Source of the DNA: Microbacterium proteolyticum
GTDB lineage: Bacteria; Actinomycetota; Actinomycetes; Actinomycetales; Microbacteriaceae
DNA length: 64,000 bases
Direction: 5' to 3'
Assembly: GCF_014192415.1 (NCBI RefSeq)
Contig: NZ_JACHXY010000002.1
Span: 496,001 to 560,000 of the forward strand
How positions within the stretch are numbered: the first letter of the stretch is position 1; every line of letters starts with the position of its first letter. The notes beneath the pieces were generated by a model. It was not told where the DNA came from. It ran no database searches and was given only the letters and a program-made list of their open reading frames with translations. Shown one piece after another: positions 55,742 to 63,818 of the stretch. The position numbers and the translations under genes were made by a program.

Positions 55742-56296
55742 ATGACCGACGACGTGATCGACGACAGGGCCCTGGTCGCGCGCGCGGCCGGCGGCTCGGA
55801 GCAGGCGTTTCGAGAGCTGTACCGTGCATACGTCCGGCCGGTGTATTGGGTGGCGTTCGGGCTCATCGGCGACACCGCCGATGCGGAAGACGTCGTGCAG
55901 GACACGTTCGTGGTCGCGTGGAAGAAGCTCCCCTCCCTGCGCCTCGAGGGCGTGTCGCTCCTGCCGTGGCTGGCCACCGTGTGCCGGTTCCAGGCGCAGA
56001 ACCGTCTGCGCGTCCGGCGGCGGCACGGCTCGCACGCGCAGCTCGACGAGCAGATCCCCGCCGCCGTCGACGTCGAGGCGCAGGTCGTCGAGGCCCAGAC
56101 GGTGGCGGCCATCCTCGCCGCCGTCGAGCGGCTGAGCGAGCTGGACCGCGAGATCTTCCGGCTGTGCGCTGCCGAAGGCTACGGCTACGAGGCCGCGGCG
56201 GCGTCGTTGGGCGTGTCGCACGGCGCGGTACGCAACCGCCTCTCCCGCATCCGTTCCCGGGTGCGTGCCAGCGCGATGGAAACGGAGACGCCATGA
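55742..56296 (+). CDS. ECF-type RNA polymerase sigma factor
   Basis: The product has 184 residues. Region 2 (AFRELYRAYVRPVYWVAFGL, then DAEDVVQDTFVVAWKKL) and region 4 (LDREIFRLCAAEGYGYEAAA, SLGVSHGAVRNRLSRIRSRV) are complete and there is no extra domain. The linker is long and acidic. ATG at 55742. It is ATGA-coupled to a DUF4349 membrane protein, which occupies the usual anti-sigma position. Confidence 0.93.
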   Translation: MTDDVIDDRALVARAAGGSEQAFRELYRAYVRPVYWVAFGLIGDTADAEDVVQDTFVVAWKKLPSLRLEGVSLLPWLATVCRFQAQNRLRVRRRHGSHAQLDEQIPAAVDVEAQVVEAQTVAAILAAVERLSELDREIFRLCAAEGYGYEAAAASLGVSHGAVRNRLSRIRSRVRASAMETETP

Positions 56297-57348
56297 CCAC
56301 CCCCACACTGCCCTCACTATCCGCCGAGCGCGTGGATGCCATGGAGCACGCCGTTCTCGGCCGGATCGCCGATGAGCGCGATCGCGTACGCCGCCGCCGC
56401 CGCAACATCTGGACGGGTGTCGGTGCGGCCGCCGCCGTCGTCGTGATCGCCGCCGTCGTGGGTCCGTCGCTTTCGTCCTCGCAGGGCGGGGGCGGATCGA
56501 CGGTGGCCGGCGCGAGCGGGGCCGAGAGCGCGGAGGGCCTCCAGGATCAGTTCGTTCCCGGCGGTGTCGACGTCGTTCCGGGTCAGGGCTTCGCGGAGTC
56601 CGGCGCTCTTCCCGACGCGTCGGCCGCCCGAGAGACCGGGAGCCGCGACATCGTCGCCACCGGTTCCAGCACGGTCGAGGTCGACGACGTGCCGGCGGCG
56701 ATCGATGCGGTCACCTCCGCGGCGACCGCGGTCGGCGGATACGTCGAGTCGTCGCAGCTCGGTGGCCGCATGGTCGGCATCCCGATCGAAGGTTCCGCGG
56801 CGACCACGTCGGCATCCTCCGGCTGGATCACGGTGCGCGTCCCCGCCGAGTCGCTGACCACCGTCATGGACGGCCTCCGCGACGTCGGCGACGTGACGGC
56901 GACGAGCGTCAACCGCTCCGACGTGACAGAGCAGACCGTCGACCTGCGTGCGCGGGTCGCCGCCGGGGAGGCGTCCGTCGCGCGTCTGACCGAGCTCATG
57001 GGTCAGGCAGCGTCCGTCGCCGACCTCATCACCGCCGAGTCGGCGCTGGCCGAACGGCAGGCGCAGCTCGACAGCGATCGACAGGTCCTGCAGTCGATCG
57101 AATCGCAGGTGGCCCTGTCGTCGCTGAGTGTGCAGCTGACCGAGCGATCGGCATCCGTCACCGCCGACCCCGCCGGCTTCGGCGACGGCCTCGGCGCCGG
57201 CTGGAACGGCCTCGTCGCAATGCTCAACGGTGTCGTCATCGGCATCGGATTCCTGCTGCCGTGGATCGTCGTGGCCGGGCTCTCGTGGGCGGTGGTCTGG
57301 GGCGTACGGCGTATCGTGCGGCGTCGCCGCGCGGCTCGCGAGGGCTGA
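56293..57348 (+). CDS. DUF4349 membrane protein, candidate anti-sigma factor
   Basis: The product has 351 residues. A 38-residue charged cytoplasmic start (LSAERVDAMEHAVLGRIADE) is followed by a membrane helix (about 40-58), a Ser/Gly linker, and an extracytoplasmic DUF4349 domain (about 115-300). The latter has DIVATGSSTVEVDDVPAAID and a coiled region (ESALAERQAQLDSDRQVLQS). A final membrane helix (about 308-338) and an Arg-rich tail end it. No zinc-binding anti-sigma motif is present. The 4-bp overlap with the sigma gene is the main hint of an anti-sigma role. Confidence 0.85.
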   Translation: MTTPTLPSLSAERVDAMEHAVLGRIADERDRVRRRRRNIWTGVGAAAAVVVIAAVVGPSLSSSQGGGGSTVAGASGAESAEGLQDQFVPGGVDVVPGQGFAESGALPDASAARETGSRDIVATGSSTVEVDDVPAAIDAVTSAATAVGGYVESSQLGGRMVGIPIEGSAATTSASSGWITVRVPAESLTTVMDGLRDVGDVTATSVNRSDVTEQTVDLRARVAAGEASVARLTELMGQAASVADLITAESALAERQAQLDSDRQVLQSIESQVALSSLSVQLTERSASVTADPAGFGDGLGAGWNGLVAMLNGVVIGIGFLLPWIVVAGLSWAVVWGVRRIVRRRRAAREG

Positions 57349-57389
57349 ATCCCGGGACGCGACGGCCGGCGCCCAGTTCAGGAGAGCGC

Positions 57390-57430
57390 AACGGAATCGG
57401 ATGCCGAAGGCCTTGGCATCCGATTCCGTT
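57390..57430 (+). terminator. terminator of the sigma-DUF4349 operon
   Basis: A perfect 16-bp stem (57390-57405 with 57415-57430) with a 9-base loop lies 41 bp after the DUF4349 stop. The stem includes an inverted GGATGCC/GGCATCC pair; there is no T-run. Confidence 0.75.
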
Positions 57431-57511
57431 CGACGCGTGCCGAACCCGGTGCGAGTGCGGGGGAACCGGTCCGCGCCTACGGCTCACCGTTCGGGTACAA
57501 CCGCGACAACG

Positions 57512-57569
57512 AAAATGCCCCGACCATTCGGTCGAGGCATTTTCACGTTTGGTGACCCCAGCGGGATTC
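57512..57569 (-). repeat. second copy of the tRNA-Glu 3' end plus terminator (58-bp direct repeat, copy 1)
   Basis: These 58 bp are identical to 57675-57732. They contain the last 20 nt of tRNA-Glu with CCA (57550-57569) and its terminator hairpin (57512-57546). No other part of a tRNA is present upstream of it. The 105 bp between the copies hold no recognisable gene. Confidence 0.9.
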
Positions 57570-57674
57570 TCCCTCCGCCCCCTCCACACGCCGCTTCGCG
57601 GCGCGCGGAGCCTCCGGGCGGTGGGGCCCAACCCGCTCATGCGGCTCCTCGTCCGGCCGCGGTCGCCGCACGCA

Positions 57675-57709
57675 AAAATGCCCCGACCATTCGGTCGAGG
57701 CATTTTCAC
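57675..57709. terminator. tRNA-Glu terminator (in repeat copy 2)
   Basis: AAAATGCC-C-CGACC and GGTCG-A-GGCATTTT pair around a short loop directly after the tRNA. T-runs on both strands make it bidirectional. The same hairpin is repeated at 57512-57546. Confidence 0.85.
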
Positions 57710-57712
57710 GTT

Positions 57713-57788
57713 TGGTGACCCCAGCGGGATTCGAACCCGCGTTACCGCCGTGAGAGGGCAGCGTACTAGGCCGCTATACGATGGGGCC
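57713..57788 (-). tRNA. tRNA-Glu (anticodon CTC)
   Basis: The minus strand folds as a complete tRNA: acceptor GGCCCCA/TGGGGTC with one G-T pair, anticodon loop with CTC (CCCTCTCACGG), T-loop GGTTCGAATCC, discriminator A, and encoded CCA (57713-57715). The body is 73 nt. The 3' part lies inside a 58-bp direct repeat. Confidence 0.97.
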
Positions 57789-57804
57789 GCGTCACAACCG
57801 TTCA

Positions 57805-57833
57805 AGTATGCATCACGATTGGCGCGCACGCAA
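57805..57833 (-). promoter_or_regulatory. tRNA-Glu promoter
   Basis: On the minus strand TTGCGT (57828-57833) and CATACT (57805-57810) are 17 bp apart. The predicted start lies about 10 bp before the tRNA 5' end. Confidence 0.6.
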
Positions 57834-57974
57834 AATCGAGGTGGAACCATCGAAATCTCGGGCGTGTCCCAGCAAGGTACCGCGAACCGGGTGCCGACGG
57901 AAGGGGCGATAGACGCTGTTCACCCTCAGCGCCAGCGGTTGCCGCGCTCCCCGCAGGAAGAGTTGACTCGGTTC

Positions 57975-58613
57975 ATGCGCCTCACGAAGCACGAACACGC
58001 CGCCCTCGTCCTCGTCGAATCGGGCCACTCGCTGGTCATCGACCCCGGCAGCTTCACCTCGCCGATCGAGGATCTCGTCGGCCTCGTCGGTGTCGTCCTC
58101 ACGCACGAGCATCCCGATCACTGGACGCCCGAGCACCTCACGCGCCTGCTCAAAGCACATCCCGGAGTCCCGATCTACGGGCCTGCGGGGGTCGTCCACG
58201 TCGCGGCGGGATTCGAGGTGACCGCCGTGCACCCCGGTGATCGGCTCGACCTCGGCCCGTTCCACCTCGAGTTCTCGGGCGGCGAGCACGCCGTCATCCA
58301 CGAGTCGATCCCGGTGGTCGACAACGTCGGCGTGCTGGTGAACGACGCCTTCTACTACCCCGGTGACTCGTACACCGTCCCCAAGCACGCCAAAGTCACG
58401 CTGCTGGCCGCCCCGGTCGGCGCCCCGTGGTTGAAGATCGGCGACGCGATCGATTACGTCCTCGCCGTCAAGCCCGAGCGCGTCTTCGCCACCCATGACA
58501 TGACGCTGTCGGTCGCCGGCAAGCAGATGGGCGACGCGCGTCTGACGTGGGCCGTCGAGCAGAACGGCGGCTCGTTCGTCGACCTCAAGCCCGGCGACAC
58601 CGTCGAGGTCTGA
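57975..58613 (+). CDS. MBL-fold metal-dependent hydrolase (UlaG-like)
   Basis: The product has 212 residues. RLTKHEHAALVLVESGHSLV is the typical start. LTHEHPDHW is the HxHxDH zinc motif, with later His/Asp ligands in GGEHAVIH, YYPGDSY and FATHDM. Family members cleave lactone or phosphoester rings; the substrate here is unknown. Monocistronic; the ATG at 57975 is the family start, while longer frames run into the tRNA region. Confidence 0.9.
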   Translation: MRLTKHEHAALVLVESGHSLVIDPGSFTSPIEDLVGLVGVVLTHEHPDHWTPEHLTRLLKAHPGVPIYGPAGVVHVAAGFEVTAVHPGDRLDLGPFHLEFSGGEHAVIHESIPVVDNVGVLVNDAFYYPGDSYTVPKHAKVTLLAAPVGAPWLKIGDAIDYVLAVKPERVFATHDMTLSVAGKQMGDARLTWAVEQNGGSFVDLKPGDTVEV

Positions 58614-58705
58614 TCGGCACGTCCCAGGCAGAAGCGCCGTTCCCGCCCCCACCGCGGGTTCGTGGTGCCGCTGCGCAGGATCTCTGGCCAGGCCCCGAAC
58701 GCAGA

Positions 58706-58749
58706 AACACCGGATGCCACGAGCCCTGAGGCCCGTGGCATCCGGTGTT
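58706..58749 (-). terminator. terminator of the fructose PTS operon
   Basis: A perfect 16-bp stem (58706-58721 with 58734-58749) lies 14 bp after the ptsH stop and is followed by TTTC on the minus strand. The stem again contains GGATGCC/GGCATCC. Confidence 0.8.
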
Positions 58750-58763
58750 CTCGGACGACGTGC

Positions 58764-59033
58764 TTACTGCGCGTCGAGGTCGGTCTCGAGGAGGGCGACG
58801 AGCTCGTCGAGCGCCTGCTCGGCACCCTCACCCTCGGCCTTGAGCGTCACGACCGTGCCGTGACCGGCGCCGAGACCCATGAGCGACAGGATGCTGCCGG
58901 CGTTGAGGTCGGCACCGCCGTCGGCCGAGATCGTGACGGGGATCTTCTTCTCCTGCACGGCCTGCACGAAGAGCTTCGCGGGGCGGGCGTGGAGACCCGA
59001 GCTGCTGGCGATGGTGGCCTGACGTTCTGCCAT
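58764..59033 (-). CDS. ptsH: phosphocarrier protein HPr
   Basis: HPr relays phosphate from enzyme I to the EIIA domains. The product has 89 residues. SSGLHARPAKLF holds the phosphorylated His15; AGSILSLMGL holds the Ser equivalent to Ser46 used by HPr kinase in Firmicutes. It is the last gene of the fru operon, 28 bp after fruA. Enzyme I is not in this window. Confidence 0.97.
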   Translation of the reverse strand: MAERQATIASSSGLHARPAKLFVQAVQEKKIPVTISADGGADLNAGSILSLMGLGAGHGTVVTLKAEGEGAEQALDELVALLETDLDAQ

Positions 59034-59061
59034 GGTGAATCCTCTCGATTCGACGGGGGTC

Positions 59062-61122
59062 TTAAGCGGCGACCGTGGCCGCGGGGGCGGTCTCGGCGAC
59101 GGAAGCGTCCTTCGGAGTGCGACCGATGCCCTTGAGGGCGACGACGATGAGCGCCGTCACGACCGTACCGACAATGATCGCCAGCGGGAAACCCCACACC
59201 GGGTTGATCGCGAACAGGACGAAGATGCCGCCGTGAGGTGCGTACGACTGCACACCGATCAGCATGCTCAACCCACCGGTGATCGCACCGCCCACCATCG
59301 AGGCGGGGATGACGCGCAGCGGGTCTGCCGCGGCGAACGGAATCGCGCCCTCGGAGATGAACGAGGCGCCGAGCAGCCAGGCGGCCGCACCGTTCTCACG
59401 CTCAACCGGGGTGAACCGGCCGCGGGAGAGGACCGTGGAGGCGAGCGCCATCGCGAGCGGGGGCACCATGCCGGCGGCCATGACCGCGGCCATGATCAGG
59501 TACGGGGTGGTGTTGGTCTGGGTCGCGGCGGCGAGGCCGGTGGTGGCGAAGACGTAAGCGACCTTGTTGACGGGGCCACCGAGGTCGAAGCACATCATGA
59601 GGCCGAGGATCACACCGAGCACGATGGCGCCGGCGCCGCTGGCGGCGAGGCCGGTCAGGCCCTCGGTGAGCGCGGCCATGAGCGAGGCGATCGGGCGACC
59701 GAGGAAGAGGATCATCAGGCCCGAGGCGAAGATCGAGCCGAGGAACGGCACGATCACCACCGGCATCAGGCCGCGGAGCCAGCGGGGCGCGTTGAAGCGG
59801 CCGAGCCACCACGCGATGAAGCCGGCGAGCAGACCGCCGATGATGCCGCCGATGAAGCCGGCGTTCATGAGCACGGCGACGGCACCGGCGACGAAGCCGG
59901 GCGCGATGCCGGGGCGGTCGGCGATCGCGTAGGCGATGAAGCCCGCGAGCACGGCGACGAGGAAGCCCATCGAGGTCGCGCCGATCATGAACGCGACGGA
60001 ACCGAGGTACTGGCCGACTCCGCCCTCCGGCAGATCCCAGAGGGAGTTCTGGATGATGACGTTGGCCGCGTCGTCGGTCACCCGGTAGCCGGCGAGCAGG
60101 AACCCGAGGGCGATCAGCAGACCGCCACCGGCGACGAACGGGATCATGTAGCTGACACCGGTCAGCAGCCACCGCTGGATGCGGCGACCCACCGACTGCT
60201 GGGCGACCGGCACGTCGGAGGCGGATGCCGCGGTGCCGCTGCCCGGAACACGTGCGGCGTTGGGGTTTTCGCTGGCGGCGAGGGCCTCCGCGATGAGCTG
60301 CTTCGGCTGCTCGATGCCGCGCTTGACGCCGGAGCGCACGACCGGCTTGCCGGCGAAGCGCTGGGGTTCGCGCACGTCGACGTCGACCGCGAAGATCACG
60401 GCGTCGGCGTCGTCGATGACGCTCTGCGGCAGGGCCTTGTAGCCGCTCGAGCCCTGGGGCTCGACGATCAGCTCGACACCGTCGGCCTCGGCACCGGCCG
60501 CGGTGAGCGCGTCGGCGGCCATGAAGGTGTGGGCGATGCCGGTGGCGCAGGCCGTGACGGCGACGATCTTCTTCGTCTTCGTGGCGGTGCGGGCATCGGC
60601 GCGGGTGGCGGCGGGCGCAGCGGCAGCGGCGACGGGCGCAGCGGCGGCAGCAGCCGGAGCGGGCTCGGACGCCGGGGTGATGGCATCCGTGATGATGCGC
60701 ACCGCGTCTTCGGGTGCGTGCGCGGCACGCAGCCCCGACATGAAGTCGTTCTTCATGAGGCTACGGGCGAGCTGCGACAGCACCGACAGATGGGCCTCGT
60801 CGGCACCCGCGGGGGCGGCGATGAGGAACACGATGTCGGCGGGCCCGTCAGGAGCACCGAAGTCGACGCCCGGGGTCAGACGGGCGAAGGCGAGAGTGGG
60901 CTCGGTGACCGAGGCGCTGCGGGCGTGCGGAATGCCGATGCCGCCGGGCAGGCCGGTCTCGTCCTTCTGCTCGCGGGCCCAGGCGTCGTCGAACAGTTCT
61001 TGTGCGCTCGTCGCGCGGCCCTGCGCGACGACGCGCTCGGCGAGGGCGCGGATCACCGACTGCTTGTCGGTACCCAGGGGCACGTCGAGTGTGACGAGCT
61101 CCGGCGTGATGATGTCGGACAT
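59062..61122 (-). CDS. fruA: fructose-specific PTS enzyme EIIABC
   Basis: The protein imports fructose as fructose-1-phosphate. The product has 686 residues in one chain: EIIA (about 1-150) with GIGIPHARS (His66), an Ala/Pro linker (150-175), EIIB (about 184-285) with VTACATGIAHTF (Cys192), and EIIC (about 330-670) with eight or nine helices including GGLLIALGFLLAG and FISEGAIPFAAADP. The A-B-C order matches other actinobacterial FruA. It lies 18 bp after fruK. Confidence 0.97.
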   Translation of the reverse strand: MSDIITPELVTLDVPLGTDKQSVIRALAERVVAQGRATSAQELFDDAWAREQKDETGLPGGIGIPHARSASVTEPTLAFARLTPGVDFGAPDGPADIVFLIAAPAGADEAHLSVLSQLARSLMKNDFMSGLRAAHAPEDAVRIITDAITPASEPAPAAAAAAPVAAAAAPAATRADARTATKTKKIVAVTACATGIAHTFMAADALTAAGAEADGVELIVEPQGSSGYKALPQSVIDDADAVIFAVDVDVREPQRFAGKPVVRSGVKRGIEQPKQLIAEALAASENPNAARVPGSGTAASASDVPVAQQSVGRRIQRWLLTGVSYMIPFVAGGGLLIALGFLLAGYRVTDDAANVIIQNSLWDLPEGGVGQYLGSVAFMIGATSMGFLVAVLAGFIAYAIADRPGIAPGFVAGAVAVLMNAGFIGGIIGGLLAGFIAWWLGRFNAPRWLRGLMPVVIVPFLGSIFASGLMILFLGRPIASLMAALTEGLTGLAASGAGAIVLGVILGLMMCFDLGGPVNKVAYVFATTGLAAATQTNTTPYLIMAAVMAAGMVPPLAMALASTVLSRGRFTPVERENGAAAWLLGASFISEGAIPFAAADPLRVIPASMVGGAITGGLSMLIGVQSYAPHGGIFVLFAINPVWGFPLAIIVGTVVTALIVVALKGIGRTPKDASVAETAPAATVAA

Positions 61123-61140
61123 TGTCGATGACCTCCGTGG

Positions 61141-62106
61141 TCAGGATGTAGCGATGGGGGTGGCGAAGTCGGTGACGACGATGGGTGCCGTGGGCAGGTC
61201 GTCGGGTGTCGGGGCCTGAGTCCCCGGCAGGGTCGCGGCCGCGGCGCCGTAGGCGATGCTGCGCGCGAGACGGTCGGGGGCCGTGGCCCCCTCGAGGTCG
61301 GCCAGCAGGTAGCCGGCGAGCGAGCTGTCGCCCGCGCCGACGGTGCTGGCGACCTGGATCTTGGGGGCGCGTCCGCGCCAGTCGCCGTCGGCCGTGAACA
61401 GCAGGGCGCCGTCGGCTCCGAGGGTGACGAGAGCGGATGCGACGCGGCCGGGGACCAGGGCCCGGGCGCGCCGAGCGGCCTCGGCGAGCACGTCGGTGTC
61501 GGACGCGGCATCCTCGCCCACGAGCTCGGCGAGTTCTTCGTGGTTCGGCTTGATGAGGTCGGGGCGAGCGGTCTCGACGACGGCGGCGAGAGCGGTACCC
61601 GACGCGTCGACCGCGATACGGGGAGCCGCGGCCCCCCAGCGCGCGCGGACGGCGCGGACCAGATCGGCGTAGAACGTCGCGGGGACCCCGGGCGGAAGCG
61701 AACCGGCGAGCACGAGCCAGGTGGCCCCCTCTGCCGCGGCGACCACGCCGGTGACGAGCGCCTCGGCCTCGACGGACGAGAGTTCGGCGCCGGGCAGGTT
61801 CAGCTTGGTGGTCTCGCCCGACAGGTCGGTGATGGTGAGGTTGGCGCGCGCGCGGCCGGCGACCTCGACGATCTCGAGGGCGATGCCGGTGTCTTCCAGC
61901 AGCATCCGGTACGGATCGTGCGCGTTCACGGGCACGACGGCGCGCGCGGGAGCGCCCGCGGCGGACACGACACGGGCGACGTTGACGCCCTTGCCGCCGG
62001 CATCCTCACGTGAGGACAGGGCGCGCTGTACCTCGCCGGGGGCGAGGGCGTCGGAGAGCACGACGGCGCGATCGGCCGACGGGTTGGCGGTGAGAGTGAC
62101 GATCAT
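61141..62106 (-). CDS. fruK: 1-phosphofructokinase
   Basis: The enzyme phosphorylates fructose-1-phosphate to fructose-1,6-bisphosphate. The product has 321 residues of the PfkB family. MIVTLTANPSADR is the start, GGKGVNVARV the substrate loop, LPPGVPATFYADLV follows, and VGAGDSSLAGYLLADL holds the catalytic Asp. ATG at 62106 overlaps the fruR stop (ATGA). Confidence 0.97.
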   Translation of the reverse strand: MIVTLTANPSADRAVVLSDALAPGEVQRALSSREDAGGKGVNVARVVSAAGAPARAVVPVNAHDPYRMLLEDTGIALEIVEVAGRARANLTITDLSGETTKLNLPGAELSSVEAEALVTGVVAAAEGATWLVLAGSLPPGVPATFYADLVRAVRARWGAAAPRIAVDASGTALAAVVETARPDLIKPNHEELAELVGEDAASDTDVLAEAARRARALVPGRVASALVTLGADGALLFTADGDWRGRAPKIQVASTVGAGDSSLAGYLLADLEGATAPDRLARSIAYGAAAATLPGTQAPTPDDLPTAPIVVTDFATPIATS

Positions 62107-62885
62107 GCGACACGCACCTCGACATCGGCGTCGGCGAGAGCCTCTGCCAGGGGTGCGGGCGGGGCCGCGTCGGTGACGAGAACGTCGATCTCGTCGAGTC
62201 GGGCGAAGCGCACGAGCAGTTCCTCTCCGAATTTGGCTGCGTCGGCGACGAGGACGACGCGACGTGCCGACTGGATGATGGCGGCTTTCACGGCCGCCTC
62301 TTCGGGGTCGGGGGTGCTGAGGCCGAAGCCGGCACTGAGCCCGTTGGTTCCCACGAAAGCGATGTCGGGGCGAAGCTCTGCGATCGCGCGAACGGTGTGC
62401 GCGCCGACCGCCGCGGCGGTCACCCCGCGAACGCGCCCGCCGATCGTGGTGAGCGAGAACTGCTCCTCGCCCGCGAGCAGGTGCGCCGCCTCGAGTGAGT
62501 GCGTCACGACCTCGACGCCGCCGCCCGTCCCGAGGGTCTCGGGAAGCATCGCCGCCACGGCGGCGGGGGTGGTGCCCCCGTCGAAGAAGATCGAGCCGCG
62601 GAAAGACGCACCGAGAAGGCTCGCAGCTTCGGCCGCGATCGCGCGCTTCGCGTCGCCCTGACGGTCGCGACGCTCGGTGAGCGTCCACTCGGCGGTGCTC
62701 GCCCGGTCGGTGCTCACCGCACCGCCGTGCACGCGGCGCAGGGACCCGGTTCCTTCGAGGCGGTCGAGGTCGCGGCGGACGGTCTCGGTCGTGACGTCGA
62801 AGCGGCGAGCGAGGTCGACGACGCTGACGCGTCCGATATCTCGCAGTTCGCGCTCGATGAGCTGCTGGCGCTCCATTGCGTACAC
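62103..62885 (-). CDS. DeoR-family regulator of the fructose operon
   Basis: The product has 260 residues. The N-terminal helix-turn-helix has VYAMERQQLIEREL and VSVVDLARRFDVTTETVRRD. The sugar-phosphate-binding domain has IFFDGGTTPAAVAAML and the TNGLSAGFGLSTPDPEEA motif. GTG at 62885 is chosen because AAGGGGA lies 5 bases upstream and the family normally starts with xYAxERQ; an internal ATG at 62876 is the alternative. It heads the operon it probably represses. Confidence 0.94.
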   Translation of the reverse strand: MYAMERQQLIERELRDIGRVSVVDLARRFDVTTETVRRDLDRLEGTGSLRRVHGGAVSTDRASTAEWTLTERRDRQGDAKRAIAAEAASLLGASFRGSIFFDGGTTPAAVAAMLPETLGTGGGVEVVTHSLEAAHLLAGEEQFSLTTIGGRVRGVTAAAVGAHTVRAIAELRPDIAFVGTNGLSAGFGLSTPDPEEAAVKAAIIQSARRVVLVADAAKFGEELLVRFARLDEIDVLVTDAAPPAPLAEALADADVEVRVA

Positions 62886-62909
62886 GGGATCCCCTTCGAA
62901 GATTCCCAC

Positions 62910-62940
62910 ACGATACAACACGAAACAACATAGAGCAACA
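62910..62940 (-). promoter_or_regulatory. fru operon promoter with 10-bp phased repeats
   Basis: On the minus strand TTGCTC (62933-62938) and TATCGT (62910-62915) are 17 bp apart. Three TGTTG pentamers are spaced exactly 10 bp apart (plus-strand CAACA ends at 62920, 62930 and 62940), covering the promoter. They are candidate FruR contact sites on one DNA face. Confidence 0.6.
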
Positions 62941-63110
62941 GTCCTTTCGGTGATCGGGTCGTCTACCTCGGAGGACACCTCTCTCCCCGGGCACAGCGAG
63001 GGGCCGGCCCGGCCGTCGCTCCGCGGGCACAGTGCGAGCCGACCCAGGCGTCGACGCGGGCGGATCGCCGATCACCATGCCGCCTCAGCGGTCGGGGAGC
63101 GCTCCGGCGG

Positions 63111-63530
63111 TCAGTACTCGGAGACCGTGATCGTGAACGAGACCGTGGCACCGTCGGGTCCGGTGAGCGTGGCAGCGGTGCTCCCCACCTCGCGCACGAT
63201 GAATCCGGGCCGGAAGACCGCACCCTCCGACGGCCCGCCGGCGGAGAATTCCGCGACGGCGACGTCGGCGGTCGTTCCCCTCCACTCCGCCTCGCTGCCC
63301 TCGGGTACGGCCAGCACGAGCGACGTGCCCCGGATGACGGGGACGTCGGTGCCCTCGAGGTCGCTCGGTTCGACGATGGTCGGCGGCAGCATCTGGTCCA
63401 TCCCGGAGGGCGACGGGGTAGTCGACGTCACGGGTTCCGCAGTGGAGGGATCCTCGGATGCCGTCGGCGTGCAGCCCGCGATCAACAACGGCAGGACTGC
63501 GGCCAGGACGACGATGCGGGTGCGCTTCAC
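63111..63530 (-). CDS. hypothetical lipoprotein
   Basis: The product has 139 residues. The signal ends LLIAGC (Cys20), followed by a Ser/Thr/Pro linker (about 22-45). A single beta-rich domain follows (VIRGTSLVLAVPEGSEAEW, STAATLTGPDGATVSFTITV), of a size and strand pattern like an Ig-like or copper-resistance-type fold, but no family is recognised. GTG start with AGGAGG 6 bases upstream. Confidence 0.75.
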   Translation of the reverse strand: MKRTRIVVLAAVLPLLIAGCTPTASEDPSTAEPVTSTTPSPSGMDQMLPPTIVEPSDLEGTDVPVIRGTSLVLAVPEGSEAEWRGTTADVAVAEFSAGGPSEGAVFRPGFIVREVGSTAATLTGPDGATVSFTITVSEY

Positions 63531-63608
63531 GAAGACCTCCTCTCGGGATGCTATCCCGCCGCGCCGCGACGGCGCGGAAGTGCAGCCGTGTCGTCTGCTC
63601 CCCCGCGC

Positions 63609-63818
63609 TCAGTCGCCGTGGGCCGCCTCTGCGGGCTCGTCCAACGGAATGGCGATCGAGGTCGTCGAATCGTTCGTGAGTCCGACCAGACCGGTCGGCG
63701 ACGCCGCCGGACCATCGTGGTCGGGCAGCAGCTCGGCTTTCGTCTGCGGCCGCGCAGGCTCGCCCGGCAGGCCCGCCCACTCGCTCGGCTCCTCAGGTCG
63801 CTGTACGAAGAGTCCCAT
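63609..63818 (-). CDS. hypothetical 69-residue protein
   Basis: The product has 69 residues, soluble, acidic and proline-rich (MGLFVQRPEEPSEWAGLPGE, then SIAIPLDEP near the end). No motif is recognised and the ribosome binding site is weak. Its codon pattern fits coding DNA better than the competing frames. It is probably a small lineage-specific protein, with moderate certainty. Confidence 0.5.
   Translation of the reverse strand: MGLFVQRPEEPSEWAGLPGEPARPQTKAELLPDHDGPAASPTGLVGLTNDSTTSIAIPLDEPAEAAHGD

Noticed and set aside
57570..57674. A second tRNA or small RNA between the direct repeats
   Set aside because: No cloverleaf, anticodon stem or promoter is visible in these 105 bp.
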